The position numbers and the translations under genes were made by a program. This document shows, one piece after another, positions 38,233 to 46,832 of a stretch of 64,000 bases of DNA. The notes beneath the pieces are model-generated. The model was not told the origin of the DNA and did not search any database. It saw nothing but the letters and a program-made list of their open reading frames with translations. Source of the stretch: JASJBU01 sp963797085. GTDB lineage: Bacteria; Pseudomonadota; Gammaproteobacteria; Chromatiales; Chromatiaceae. The first letter of the stretch is position 1. Each line of letters begins with the position of its first letter. The DNA is taken from contig CAWCOA010000009.1 in the NCBI GenBank assembly GCA_963797085.1, positions 79,307 through 143,306 of the forward strand. The letters are read 5' to 3'.

Positions 38233-39345
38233 ATGCCGGACAGTAACTATCTCGACTTTCTCGCCTACCCGTTTATCAACAATGCCTTACAGAACTGGCT
38301 GATCTCACTAATAATATCGGTGCTGGTAGTTTTCCTGATACACACCATTCTCCGTGTGGGTATTTCACGCCTGGCCAAACTCGCGAAGGAAACCACTACC
38401 ATCTGGGATGACGCGGTAATTGACGCGTTGTCGCACACTCGCGGCCTGTTCGTGCTGATCATCGCGATTTTTGCGGGCTCTCTGTTCCTGACCTTTCCGG
38501 AGCGCATTCACCAGCTGATTTACACCGTTACATCCATCGCACTGATCCTGCAAGGCGGACTGTGGATCAATAATGTGGTGCTGTACTGGCTGAAGCATGA
38601 AGGCCAGCGCCGTCGCAAAATCGATCCCGCCACGGTCTCTACCGTCAGCGCCATTGGCTTCATCGGCCGCATGCTGCTGTGGATGCTGGTGGCTCTGCTG
38701 CTGCTTGACAACCTCGGCGTCGATGTCACCGCACTCGTGGCCGGACTGGGCGTGGGCGGCATCGCCGTGGCGCTCGCCGTGCAGAACATACTCAGCGACC
38801 TGTTCGCGTCGCTCTCCATCGTGCTCGACAAGCCCTTCGCTGTCGGTGATTTCCTGATCATCGACGAACACATGGGAGCGGTCGAAAATGTAGGCCTAAA
38901 AACCACCCGGATTCGCAGCCTGTCAGGCGAACAACTCGTATTTTCCAACACCGACCTACTAAAAAGCCGAATCAGAAACTACGGCCGCATGTTCGAGCGC
39001 CGGGTCGTGTTCAAGTTCGGCGTCACTTACCAGACCCCGCGCGACAAACTGAAAATGATCCCCGTCATTGTGCGTGAAGCCATCGAGGCGCAGGACAAGA
39101 TCCGCTTTGACCGCGCCCATTTCCAGGCCTACGGCGCTTCATCTCTGGACTTCGAAATCGTTTATTACGTACTCGCGCCCGACTATAACCTGTACATGGA
39201 TATACAGCAGGCGATTAACCTGAGCATCCACGAACGCTTCGAGCAGGAAGGAATAGAGTTTTCTTACCCGACGCAGACGGTTTACGTTAAGCGTGCAGAC
39301 AGTGAGAGCGGCAGGGATTTTTGGGGAACTCTGTGTAGCGGTTGA
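38233..39345 (+). CDS. MscS-family mechanosensitive channel
   Basis: 370 residues. Four N-terminal helices are predicted (about 20-40, 70-90, 98-115 and 135-160). The pore helix and MscS domain start at VTALVAGLGVGGIAVALAVQ and continue through DKPFAVGDFLIID and TTRIRSLSGEQLVFSNTDL. The C-terminal alpha/beta part is full. It releases solutes on hypo-osmotic shock. The gene stands alone between two insertion-sequence relics; the end (GRDFWGTLCSG) may be altered by the adjacent IS debris. Confidence 0.9.
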   Translation: MPDSNYLDFLAYPFINNALQNWLISLIISVLVVFLIHTILRVGISRLAKLAKETTTIWDDAVIDALSHTRGLFVLIIAIFAGSLFLTFPERIHQLIYTVTSIALILQGGLWINNVVLYWLKHEGQRRRKIDPATVSTVSAIGFIGRMLLWMLVALLLLDNLGVDVTALVAGLGVGGIAVALAVQNILSDLFASLSIVLDKPFAVGDFLIIDEHMGAVENVGLKTTRIRSLSGEQLVFSNTDLLKSRIRNYGRMFERRVVFKFGVTYQTPRDKLKMIPVIVREAIEAQDKIRFDRAHFQAYGASSLDFEIVYYVLAPDYNLYMDIQQAINLSIHERFEQEGIEFSYPTQTVYVKRADSESGRDFWGTLCSG

Positions 39346-39429
39346 GTATAGGTAGCATAAACGCCCTTTACCGAGGTTCGGTCCCGAATATTCATGCAGC
39401 CTTTGGAAGATAGACATGATGAAGGCCGT

Positions 39430-39720
39430 GGACTGCTGGGAGTTCAACAACACTGCAGGGATCCGCTGCTCGTACGGGACGACCGCCCGGCGCGTCGCTG
39501 TTCAAGGACTGGTGTGTTCGCCATGGATGGTAGTGATCCAGATACGAAAACATGAGTCTCTATGGATGCCGCTTGTTGAGCAAGATGACATGATCGAAAA
39601 GTTCTCGGCGTAGCATCCCAATCACTCGTTCCACGTAGGCGTTTTGCCATGGCGACGCGGGTGCCGTGATGACCTCGTCGATACCCAGACTCTCAATCCT
39701 CCGCCTGTAAAGACAGCCGC
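39430..39720 (-). mobile_element. IS481/IS3-like integrase remnant
   Basis: The minus strand reads SPWQNAYVERVIGMLRRELF, DHVILLNKRHP, a stop, then SYLDHYHPWRTHQSLN. This is the C-terminal half of an integrase-type transposase with the catalytic Glu region, broken by a stop and lacking the N-terminus. Confidence 0.8.
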
Positions 39721-39892
39721 GACCGGACAGAGGTAGTCACCAACGTCAGAATAAACTGGATAAGACGCGTCATGAATCCAAGGATCAACCATCATCCAGA
39801 AATATGTAATAGAATCAACAGACTCCTATTTTCGGGAACCCCATGACAACATGCTAAACAAAAACCTTGTACTAGCAGCTTTTACAATAATG

Positions 39893-39910
39893 TTGTACAT
39901 TAATGTACAA
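39893..39910. promoter_or_regulatory. Perfect 18-bp palindrome before the LitR-like gene
   Basis: TTGTACATTAATGTACAA is its own reverse complement. It ends 26 bases before the start codon of the LitR-like regulator, with TATTATAAA between. The likely role is an autoregulatory operator. The same TTGTA/TACAA theme recurs at 45.2, 48.5, 54.9, 59.9 and 63.1 kb. Confidence 0.8.
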
Positions 39911-39936
39911 GTATTATAAATGTAGCCGGTACACAC

Positions 39937-40884
39937 ATGGAATCCGCACTCAAAACGACAGCTTCGCACTCTTCACAAAAGGTCTATTATCCCATCAGAA
40001 AGATCTCTGAGCTAACTGGGATCAATCCGGTTACGCTGCGTGCATGGGAACGACGTTACGGATTGATCAAACCAGAACGCACCCCCAAAGGGCACAGGCT
40101 CTATACTGATGAACACGTCCAATTGATACGGCGTATTCTTTCCTTGGTTGATCAGGGTATCTCCATTGGCCAGGTAAAAAGGATGCTGACGGATGAGAAG
40201 CAGTCCACTAATGATGAGCCAGACGTAGCGACCACAGCCATCGACCCCTGGGAAGAATATAGATCCCGCATGCTGCAGGCAATTGCCAAGTTCGATGATA
40301 CGAAGCTGGACAGCAGCTATAACGACTGCCTATCACTCTACCCGGTGGAGTTGGTGACACGCCTGTTACTGCTGCCACTGTTGCATGAACTTCGTCTACG
40401 ACAGGCAAGACAACCTCTCTCCGATTGTGAAACGCATTTTTTTCACACCTACCTGCGCAACAAACTGGGGGCTCGTTTCCATCACATGACAGGCCAAGCC
40501 AAAGGACAATGCCTACTTGCCGCCTGCCTGCCTGGAGAATTCAGTGAAGTGGAACTGTTGCTGTTCAGTCTGGCCGCCCTGACCCGTGGTTACCGGATCG
40601 TATTGCTCGGACCCAACATTTCGTTGGAATCTCTGCCCCTGACAATGGAACGCTCCCAGTGCGAAGCATTAATACTGTTTGGCAGTATCGAACCACCCTC
40701 GGCCCTGCTGGGAACCCATTTGCCGGCCATGACCCAGAAGATTCATAAGCCGGTATTCATAGGCGGCAACTTTGCCCAGGGACATGCAGATGAGTTGAGA
40801 CAGTGCGGACTGATACCGCTTGTCAGCGACATCGCTAGTGCGGTAATGCAGATTGATGACCGATTGAAATCCACTGCCGCGTGA
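39937..40884 (+). CDS. litR: LitR-like MerR-family regulator lacking the cobalamin His
   Basis: 315 residues: a MerR winged helix (17-85; ISELTGINPVTLRAWERRYG) and a cobalamin-binding-like C-terminal half (about 180-310). In B12-dependent LitR/CarH proteins a GExHxxG-type motif supplies the cobalt ligand. Here the site reads GEFSEVEL (200-207), so Ser203 replaces His. That fits the B12-independent class that takes its light signal from a LOV protein, and a LOV gene lies 1.2 kb downstream. Its stop overlaps the GTG of a photolyase relic by four bases, the standard operon layout. It probably represses through the palindromes listed in this window. Confidence 0.85.
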   Translation: MESALKTTASHSSQKVYYPIRKISELTGINPVTLRAWERRYGLIKPERTPKGHRLYTDEHVQLIRRILSLVDQGISIGQVKRMLTDEKQSTNDEPDVATTAIDPWEEYRSRMLQAIAKFDDTKLDSSYNDCLSLYPVELVTRLLLLPLLHELRLRQARQPLSDCETHFFHTYLRNKLGARFHHMTGQAKGQCLLAACLPGEFSEVELLLFSLAALTRGYRIVLLGPNISLESLPLTMERSQCEALILFGSIEPPSALLGTHLPAMTQKIHKPVFIGGNFAQGHADELRQCGLIPLVSDIASAVMQIDDRLKSTAA

Positions 40885-40934
40885 CCACAGCCCTCTACTG
40901 GTTCAGGCGTGGCCTACTCCAGTGGCCTGTTTGA
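40881..40934 (+). pseudogene. phr: Photolyase (phr) N-terminal relic
   Basis: GTG overlaps the regulator stop, and the frame reads VTTALYWFRRG, the exact style of a cryptochrome/photolyase start. Seven codons later it ends. Immediately behind it the sequence reads as a CFA synthase, so almost the whole photolyase gene was deleted. Confidence 0.65.
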
Positions 40935-41262
40935 GCATACCAATGACACCATGGAATCCGCCCAGGCGAATAAGTACCAGCGCACTCTCGATCTGCTCGA
41001 GGCCACACCGACTATCGAAAGCTGCACGGCAGCTACGACCACATTGTTTCCATCGAGATGTTCGGGGCTGTCGGCGAGGCTTATGGGTACACCTATCTGG
41101 AGACCCTCAAGCGTAATCTGAAACCGGGCGGCCGGGCGGTCCTGCAGGTCATCATGATTCAGGAACAGGCTTTCGAGGATTACCGCCGCAATCCGGATTT
41201 CATCCAGCGCTACATATCTGCTGGCATGGTCATTGATTCTGTTTACCAGATGGACCCTGTTG
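40911..41262 (+). pseudogene. cfa: Cyclopropane-fatty-acid synthase fragment
   Basis: AYSSGLFEHTNDTMESAQAN and KYQRTLDLLEATP, then in other frames DYRKLHGSYDHIVSIEMFGA and NPDFIQRYISAGM, are middle parts of a SAM-dependent CFA synthase. The SAM-binding core between them is missing and at least two frame changes occur. It is not functional. Confidence 0.75.
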
Positions 41263-41346
41263 GTCATGCCGTACACGGCCTGGGGGGCGGAAATCCCCAG
41301 GGACTATCGGCGAGAAGCAGTGGCAGGTCAGTTTCAATGACGGATG

Positions 41347-41442
41347 TTCCTGCAGGACGACAGAGTATTGATGAATCGCGCCAAGGTTAGCAAATATGGT
41401 TTCACGCTTGGCGAGGTTACCCTGTTTTTTCTGGAACCATGA
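41347..41442 (+). pseudogene. DUF3833 C-terminal fragment
   Basis: FLQDDRVLMNRAKVSKYGFT then LGEVTLFFLEP matches the tail of DUF3833 lipoproteins that accompany photolyase/CFA operons. Its TGA overlaps the ATG of the following VOC gene, the usual operon coupling. The N-terminal part is gone. Confidence 0.6.
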
Positions 41443-41744
41443 TACACAAGCAACTCCAAAGTCTGCATCATGTTGCCATCCCGGTCAGCGATATCGATCG
41501 GGCCATCGAATTATATACCAGCCGTTTTGCCTGCGAACTGAAGTACCGGGACGCGACCTGGGCTTTATTAAAATTTGCCAACATAAATCTGGCGCTGGTG
41601 ACCCCGGAACAACATCCGCCGTATATCGAACTAACGGACCCGAATGCCGCAGACTAGGGCCCATTGACCCTGCACAGAGACGGTACTCGATCCATCTATA
41701 TAAATGACAGCGAGGGTAATCATGTGGAAATCATGCAAGTTTAA
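41439..41744 (+). pseudogene. VOC/glyoxalase-like protein with in-frame amber stop
   Basis: The frame reads LHHVAIPVSDIDRAIELYTS and then LKFANINLALVTPEQHPP to a TAG at 41655-41657. It continues in the same frame with HRDGTRSIYINDSEGNHVEI to a TAA. The continuation is the expected C-terminal strand of the VOC fold, with metal-ligand Glu in NHVEI. One nonsense change splits an otherwise complete gene of about 100 residues. It may be a pseudogene, a read error or suppressed. Confidence 0.7.
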
Positions 41745-41928
41745 ACCAAGCCTTCACGGCGCAATGCTGATCGCCACCACGGTGTCGCTAGAGCCGGTCA
41801 GCGCCAAGCAGGCTATCGAACTGGAAGGGGCGCGTTTCCCAACCTGGCGGATTTCCAAAGCAGGCACTTGCAGCCAGCAGGGCGTGGGCATCCTGAAGTG
41901 GGACGTCTGGTTCGATATCTACGCCTAG
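41722..41928 (+). pseudogene. Chalcone isomerase-like protein, N-terminal fragment
   Basis: A start at 41722 opens a signal-peptide-like stretch, then ELEGARFPTWRISKAG and GVGILKWDVWFDIYA, the beginning of the bacterial chalcone-isomerase-like fold (usual continuation AALY). A stop follows directly; after about 16 inserted bases the sequence reads as SALYTVQ. The rest is absent. Homologues often belong to LitR-controlled operons. Confidence 0.5.
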
Positions 41929-42022
41929 ATTTGTAAGTTTAGCGCCCTCTACACGGTCCAGAAACATCAACCTGAATATTATATTGCTGTTATCTAGTAA
42001 ACTCCCTGAATAGAGAAAACGT

Positions 42023-42050
42023 TTGACATAGCTTAGTCTGCTTTTATGAT
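42023..42050 (+). promoter_or_regulatory. Sigma70-type promoter of the LOV gene
   Basis: TTGACA (42023-42028), 16 bases and TATGAT (42045-42050), 29 bases before the LOV start codon. Unlike other genes of the region it has a near-consensus promoter and no TTGTA/TACAA dyad, which suits constitutive synthesis of the photoreceptor. Confidence 0.7.
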
Positions 42051-42079
42051 AGAACAGTATTAAAAATGTGGCTTAGTCA

Positions 42080-42544
42080 ATGAAACATTTACCAATCAGT
42101 ATGGATCTGCTCAAAAAAGCCATCGATACGGCTAACGATGGCCTGGTCATTGCCGAACAAGAGGGAGATGACACAATACTGCTCTATGTCAATGCGGCTT
42201 TTGAACGACTGACTGGTTATAGTGAAGAGGATATCCTCTACCAAGATTGCCGCTTTCTGCAGGGAGAGGATAGAGATCAGGATGCGAGAAAAGTTATTCG
42301 TACTGCCATCGATGCGGGTGAACCCTGTCGGGTGCGCCTACGCAACTACCATAAGGATGGCACTCCCTTCTGGAATGAACTGAGTATCACCCCAATTCTG
42401 AACGAGGAAGATGGAATCACCTATTACATTGGTGTACAGAAAGATGTCAGCAGTGAGGTGGATATCGAACAGCAACTCAACGAAGCTCAGCAGCGAATCA
42501 GGCAACTGGAGGATAAAATCACCTCCCTTGGAACGGCCAGCTGA
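42080..42544 (+). CDS. Short LOV-domain blue-light photoreceptor
   Basis: 154 residues: a single PAS/LOV core with short terminal helices, no output domain. The flavin adduct Cys is C57 in YQDCRFLQG. Flavin-contacting N89 (LRNYHKDG), N99 (PFWNEL) and Q120 (IGVQKDV) are all present. Sequence and length closely recall Pseudomonas putida short LOV proteins (PpSB1-LOV/PplA), known to modulate a LitR-type repressor by protein contact. A coiled-coil tail (130-150) may be the contact site. It should bind FMN in the cytoplasm. Photochemistry is very likely; the partner is inferred. Confidence 0.9.
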   Translation: MKHLPISMDLLKKAIDTANDGLVIAEQEGDDTILLYVNAAFERLTGYSEEDILYQDCRFLQGEDRDQDARKVIRTAIDAGEPCRVRLRNYHKDGTPFWNELSITPILNEEDGITYYIGVQKDVSSEVDIEQQLNEAQQRIRQLEDKITSLGTAS

Positions 42545-42664
42545 CCAATTCTGTATTAATACTTCATGATTTCGGACAGATTCTACGAAGAGGGACAAAC
42601 TATCACAAACTGATATCAATCAGATATTGTATGTCGGACAAACCTATCTGAGTAGTACAAATAT

Positions 42665-43783
42665 TTAGAAAACATAGTTGATGGCAGCAAAGCCCTTCAC
42701 CACATAGTCCTTTTCGACAATAGGACTGTCAGTGACTTCGTTATCCAGCAATTCTACGCTCGCGTTAACTATCACCAGCCAATCCCGAGTAATCTCTATG
42801 AACATCCCAAGACCGGCTTCAATACTGAGAATGTCATTGAGTTCATAGGCAGGCCTATCAAGCGTCGCCTTACTGACCGGCACCCCAAAATCATGGTTTG
42901 AGAGATCCGAGCTGAGCCAATTCACACCTATTTTCGGTGAAAATCTGAACATCCCATATTGGAATGACTTTTTAAACTCAATACTAGCCTCGCTACCGCC
43001 TATTTCATCAAGCACGTCGTGTTCAAAACTCAACGAAAAATCTACGCCGCCCGGCATTTCCGCCTGGAACGCCAAGCCAGCCATGAACGTGTCTTTCCGA
43101 TCGCCCATACCTTCAAGGAAATCACTCTCATCTTCTTCGTAGACACCGATCCGATACTTTCCTGTCGCAGCAAGGCGTAGTTTCCCACTACCGACAAGAC
43201 CTACCTGGATACTAGGACCATAAATTTGCAGGCGCTCACTATTGTATGTAATGGCAGGTATCAGCTGATATACACCACCATCATAATCACGATAAGGGCT
43301 GCTTCGCGCAATAACGCCTAAGCCCACACCCAGGCGCCCGCGCTTTCCCAACGGGCGGTAGAGTTTTACATCAAAATGGCGCGTCTCCCCTTCTCCTAAT
43401 ACGAAGGCCGCACGACTGTAGCTGGGGGGACCCTTGGGTTCGTAGCTGTTTGAGAAACCGAGAGGTTCCTTGGGAATGCCAATGAAATTCTTGTCGATGC
43501 GCTCATTGTTGTTTTCATCATGATATACCAGCAAGGCATACTCACCAGGTGGCACGTTCTCAATTCGATAAACCTTGCGATCATCCAGGGGCCGAGTAAT
43601 CATCTTCACTGGATCTCGAAGGTCGCCGAATGCATTTGGCGAATCGAATAGCAAAAAAGAAACGGTTCCCATAGCTGGCGGATTATCCAGACTCACTGAG
43701 AGTTCGGCTGCCTTGGCAGACACATTCCAATTCAACAGGAATAAGCACAACAGTGAACTCCGCCAGATGTATTTTAGTTTCAT
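42665..43783 (-). CDS. DUF2141-MipA/OmpV fusion outer-membrane protein
   Basis: 372 residues. Signal peptide (LLCLFLLNWNVSAKA), then a DUF2141 immunoglobulin-like domain (about 26-140; GEYALLVYHDENNNERIDKN). An MipA/OmpV-type beta-barrel follows (about 150-372; GRLGVGLGVIARSSPYRDYD) and ends in the outer-membrane C-terminal Phe. MipA proteins are scaffold or barrel proteins. I know DUF2141 and MipA mainly as separate proteins, so the fusion is notable. No operon partner. Confidence 0.75.
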   Translation of the reverse strand: MKLKYIWRSSLLCLFLLNWNVSAKAAELSVSLDNPPAMGTVSFLLFDSPNAFGDLRDPVKMITRPLDDRKVYRIENVPPGEYALLVYHDENNNERIDKNFIGIPKEPLGFSNSYEPKGPPSYSRAAFVLGEGETRHFDVKLYRPLGKRGRLGVGLGVIARSSPYRDYDGGVYQLIPAITYNSERLQIYGPSIQVGLVGSGKLRLAATGKYRIGVYEEDESDFLEGMGDRKDTFMAGLAFQAEMPGGVDFSLSFEHDVLDEIGGSEASIEFKKSFQYGMFRFSPKIGVNWLSSDLSNHDFGVPVSKATLDRPAYELNDILSIEAGLGMFIEITRDWLVIVNASVELLDNEVTDSPIVEKDYVVKGFAAINYVF

Positions 43784-43947
43784 TTTTTACTCGATCTCAC
43801 AATCGCGATAGGAATTCCCCAGGCAGCTTAACTCAAGCAACAACATTAATACATAAAGGCTGCATATGTTCCTAGCTGATTTAAAGTAGATTGTCATCCA
43901 GATTTTCTGCCTATTGGATTTATATCAATACTCGCCGTCTGACTCAT

Positions 43948-44832
43948 TTATTTACTGGCCGTCTGGATGCTTGCCGACACCCGGGCTGTGTTTATCAACA
44001 GTTGATCAATGACCTGAGGATAGAGACGATGTAATATCTCAAGCATTTCTGGATTGCGGCTTGCATCCCGTTCCAGTAGAGTTCGCCTTGGCTCGCTGAT
44101 ATTCTGCAACTGCAAAAGCCATGGAGCTAGATAACTGGCCCATTTGGCCACTAGCTTTCTTTCTTGCGGATCGTTCCACTCTTCTTGCACCAGCAGCTCA
44201 GGAAAATCGGCTGCGGTGAGCTGCCTTCCAGCCAGGCTGGCAGATGTCCGATAATCCAGACTCACCGCAGAGCCATCGGGGCTCCTATGAAACCACTGAC
44301 GCTTGACTGAATTCATTCTTATCAGGCTTTCGAGTGATTCAGCGCTTGCCTGCGGATACATCTCTACCCTCAGAGAGGTTGAAACTGCATGCCAATTTTG
44401 CTCCCTGATCCTTGGCAGCATGTTTTTGTCGCAAGTACTACCCAATAGGGCCAATGGCATGTGGTTTTTATCCAACAACCAGTATTCGTAACTATCCTCG
44501 ATAGTAAAAGGAAGTTGTTCCAGTACTCCGGACCGTAACTGATGAAGCAGCAGCTTGTAGCCTTCCTTCAACAGGGCAACATCAACGCTAGGATCAGTTG
44601 GCAAGCGCATAACACCGTCTCTGGGGTTCCAGAAACCATATCGATAGAATTTCAACTCTTTCTGATTTCGATTCAGGCTTCCCCACCCACCTGTATTCCG
44701 TTCCACCTGAACTTGTATCTCCCAATTAAAACCATCTCTGCTCAAACCTCGAGCAATACCATGACTGACCACCTGCAAGATACCAGTGAAGGGATTGACA
44801 AGACGAATGGCATAACAATGTGGCTGGTTCAT
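43948..44832 (-). CDS. Conserved hypothetical protein
   Basis: About 294 residues if started at MNQPHCYAIRLVNPFTG (44832); the frame is open to 44892. It is not recognised. The sequence is soluble, rich in Arg, Trp and Leu, without signal peptide or membrane helix. Blocks such as RGLSRDGFNWEIQVQVER, LKFYRYGFWNPRDG and YEYWLLDKNHMPLALL look well formed, and codon use is normal. A 6-bp-arm dyad 340 bases upstream could control it. Confidence 0.6.
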   Translation of the reverse strand: MNQPHCYAIRLVNPFTGILQVVSHGIARGLSRDGFNWEIQVQVERNTGGWGSLNRNQKELKFYRYGFWNPRDGVMRLPTDPSVDVALLKEGYKLLLHQLRSGVLEQLPFTIEDSYEYWLLDKNHMPLALLGSTCDKNMLPRIREQNWHAVSTSLRVEMYPQASAESLESLIRMNSVKRQWFHRSPDGSAVSLDYRTSASLAGRQLTAADFPELLVQEEWNDPQERKLVAKWASYLAPWLLQLQNISEPRRTLLERDASRNPEMLEILHRLYPQVIDQLLINTARVSASIQTASK

Positions 44833-45462
44833 ATCGATAACTTCAATGTTGCCTATTTTATACCTGATGAGCATCAAGGCTTGAATTTGCATGTACCAAG
44901 CATGTCAGAACACATTTTGAACCTGATTGCGATCTGGTTATGGGTTGCATCGAGCCTATTGTCTACTTTGTTTAGAGATCATATGTGTGAGACACAGCGT
45001 TTTGTAACTGTTCCGTTGCATGCATCCAATAGATAACAAGCGTTACCCTGACTGAATCTTTCTAAATCATCAAAGAATTAGTAATGAAACAATCACCTTT
45101 ACTTGACATCTACAGCATGTTCGGTTTTGTCTGATAAGCCGTGACAAATCAAACATTCTTGATAGAAACTATACACGATATGTATAATATTAAAATAGCA
45201 TTTGTTTAATTTTCACTATTCTATTTGCATGGTTTTATTTGTAATTTCTCTCACTCGATCCAAGTTTAATTAATTTAATGCTATTTATCATTAAGTTACT
45301 TAAATATATGTAGCTTAATGAATCACTACATCTAAGATCGCGTACAATATAATGTTTTCATTTATTGTATTATTAATAAACATATTTTCTATACATTTTT
45401 GTAACTAATTTGCTATCGCATGGTCAGAATAACGAACTCATAAATATCCGGTGGAGTCATAA
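44833..45462. other. A/T-rich divergent intergenic region
   Basis: 630 bases between the hypothetical gene (minus) and the NAD(P)-binding operon (plus). It is markedly A/T-rich from 45160 to 45420. It holds the dyad TATACA-CGATA-TGTATA at 45171-45187 and looser TACAAT/TTGTA elements near 45340-45405. No reading frame of interest. Confidence 0.5.
45171..45187. promoter_or_regulatory. Dyad TATACA-N5-TGTATA
   Basis: Perfect 6-bp arms with a 5-base spacer, related to the TTGTA/TACAA boxes elsewhere. It lies 275 bases before the NAD(P)-binding gene, so a long leader would be needed if it controls that operon. Confidence 0.5.
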
Positions 45463-46431
45463 ATGATAGTCGCAATCTTAGGAGGCACGGGGTATGTAGG
45501 CAGCCATATTGCTGAAGCACTGCTAGCTGGTGGACACGAACCCCGCTTGCTGGTGAGACCTGGGAGCCAGAAGAAACTCTCCAGGCAAGAAACTAAGGAG
45601 TTAGTCATAGGTGACATCTCGAACTCTGTGGCCATGCAAGAACTTATGCACAACGTAGATGCCGTAATCTATTGCATAGGCACACTGAGAGAATTCACGT
45701 TACAAGATATCACTTTCAAAAAACTTCAATTTGAGGGGGTTGTTCGTGCAGCGGGTATCGCTGCATCTCAGGGTGTTCGACGTTTCATACTCATGAGCGC
45801 CAACGGCGTTGAACAGTCTTTGACCCGTTATCAACGCACTAAACTGGCTGCCGAGGCCCACCTACAAGGCCTGGACATAGACTGGACCATCTTTCGCCCG
45901 TCCGTGATTTTTGGCGATCCTCAGGGGCATCTCGAATTTGCTTCCATGCTGAAGCAGCAAATTATCGACTCGCCTCTTCCACTACCCCTTTTTTACCAAG
46001 GCATATTACCCAGAAACCCAGGCGGATTTTACTTTTCTCCGGTGCATGTACAGGATGTAGCTGCAGCTTTTGTTGGCGCGCTGGAACGACCAGAGACCAT
46101 TCGACAGTCCTACACCCTTGGCGGCCCAAATGATCTGAGCTGGAAACAGATACTCAACATACTTTGTGTGGTAAGCAGTAAACGCAAGTGGGTTCTACCT
46201 ATGCCTGTCGCCGGACCTCGATTTGCCGCCACACTGTTAGATAAGTACAGCTGGTTTCCCATCAGCCGGGATCAGATTCGAATGCTGCTGGCTGGCAACA
46301 CCTGTTCTGGTGATGAGATATTCAGCCTGTGCGGCATCGAACCAAAACCATTCAGTGAGGAGCATCTCCGGTATCTCAAACCTGATGTAAAGCTGCTGAA
46401 TAAAGGTACCCAGAAACTCAGGGAAAACTAA
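45463..46431 (+). CDS. NAD(P)-binding atypical SDR (NmrA/NDUFA9-like)
   Basis: 322 residues with an N-terminal Rossmann motif (VAILGGTGYVGSHIAEAL) and FILMSANGVEQSLTRYQRTK in place of the classical Tyr-Lys pair. GGTGGAG gives a good ribosome site. The next gene starts directly after its stop. Relatives resemble the complex I accessory NDUFA9 and epimerase-like proteins of light-induced operons. The substrate is unknown; a redox or quinone-linked role is plausible. Confidence 0.85.
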   Translation: MIVAILGGTGYVGSHIAEALLAGGHEPRLLVRPGSQKKLSRQETKELVIGDISNSVAMQELMHNVDAVIYCIGTLREFTLQDITFKKLQFEGVVRAAGIAASQGVRRFILMSANGVEQSLTRYQRTKLAAEAHLQGLDIDWTIFRPSVIFGDPQGHLEFASMLKQQIIDSPLPLPLFYQGILPRNPGGFYFSPVHVQDVAAAFVGALERPETIRQSYTLGGPNDLSWKQILNILCVVSSKRKWVLPMPVAGPRFAATLLDKYSWFPISRDQIRMLLAGNTCSGDEIFSLCGIEPKPFSEEHLRYLKPDVKLLNKGTQKLREN

Positions 46432-46824
46432 ATGAAGCATTATGAAAAATCCAACCAATGCAAACTCTCAGCACCCATAGTGTTCTATGATGGCGAGTGC
46501 CCCCTCTGCAGCGTGGAAATAAACCACTATCGCAGGCTTGACCGAGGGGACAACATCCACTGGGTTGATATCACCCAACAGCCAGAACTACTTGAGAAAC
46601 ATAACCTCACCCGGGAGCAGGCTATGCAGCAGCTGCATGTGCTTGACCAGGATCACCAATGGATGACCGGCAGTTATGGCTTCGCACTGATGTGGTCACA
46701 TTTGCCTGGTTACCGTTGGCTATCTCTACTGATCTATAGATTGAGACTTCTGCGTTTTCTGGAACCGCTTTATCAACGTTTCGCCCGCTGGCGTATCAAA
46801 CGGATCAGTACGCAGGATACTTAA
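46432..46824 (+). CDS. DCC-family thiol-disulfide oxidoreductase-like protein (DUF393)
   Basis: 130 residues. The family motif VFYDGECPLCSVEINHY contains C23-P-L-C26. The middle (TREQAMQQLHVLDQDHQW) and YRWLSLLIYRL... match DUF393. Thiol chemistry is presumed from CXXC. It is the second gene of a three-gene operon with the NAD(P)-binding and SRPBCC genes, a combination typical of LitR-linked loci. Confidence 0.88.
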   Translation: MKHYEKSNQCKLSAPIVFYDGECPLCSVEINHYRRLDRGDNIHWVDITQQPELLEKHNLTREQAMQQLHVLDQDHQWMTGSYGFALMWSHLPGYRWLSLLIYRLRLLRFLEPLYQRFARWRIKRISTQDT

Positions 46825-46832
46825 CTCAATAA

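Noticed and set aside
39881..39917. TTTACA / TATTAT as sigma70 promoter of the LitR-like gene
   Set aside because: The spacing is about 25 bases, too long even for MerR-type promoters (19-20).
41704..41928. Intact small secreted protein reading
   Set aside because: The sequence matches only the beginning of the chalcone-isomerase-like fold and stops at its first strand, so it is treated as a fragment.
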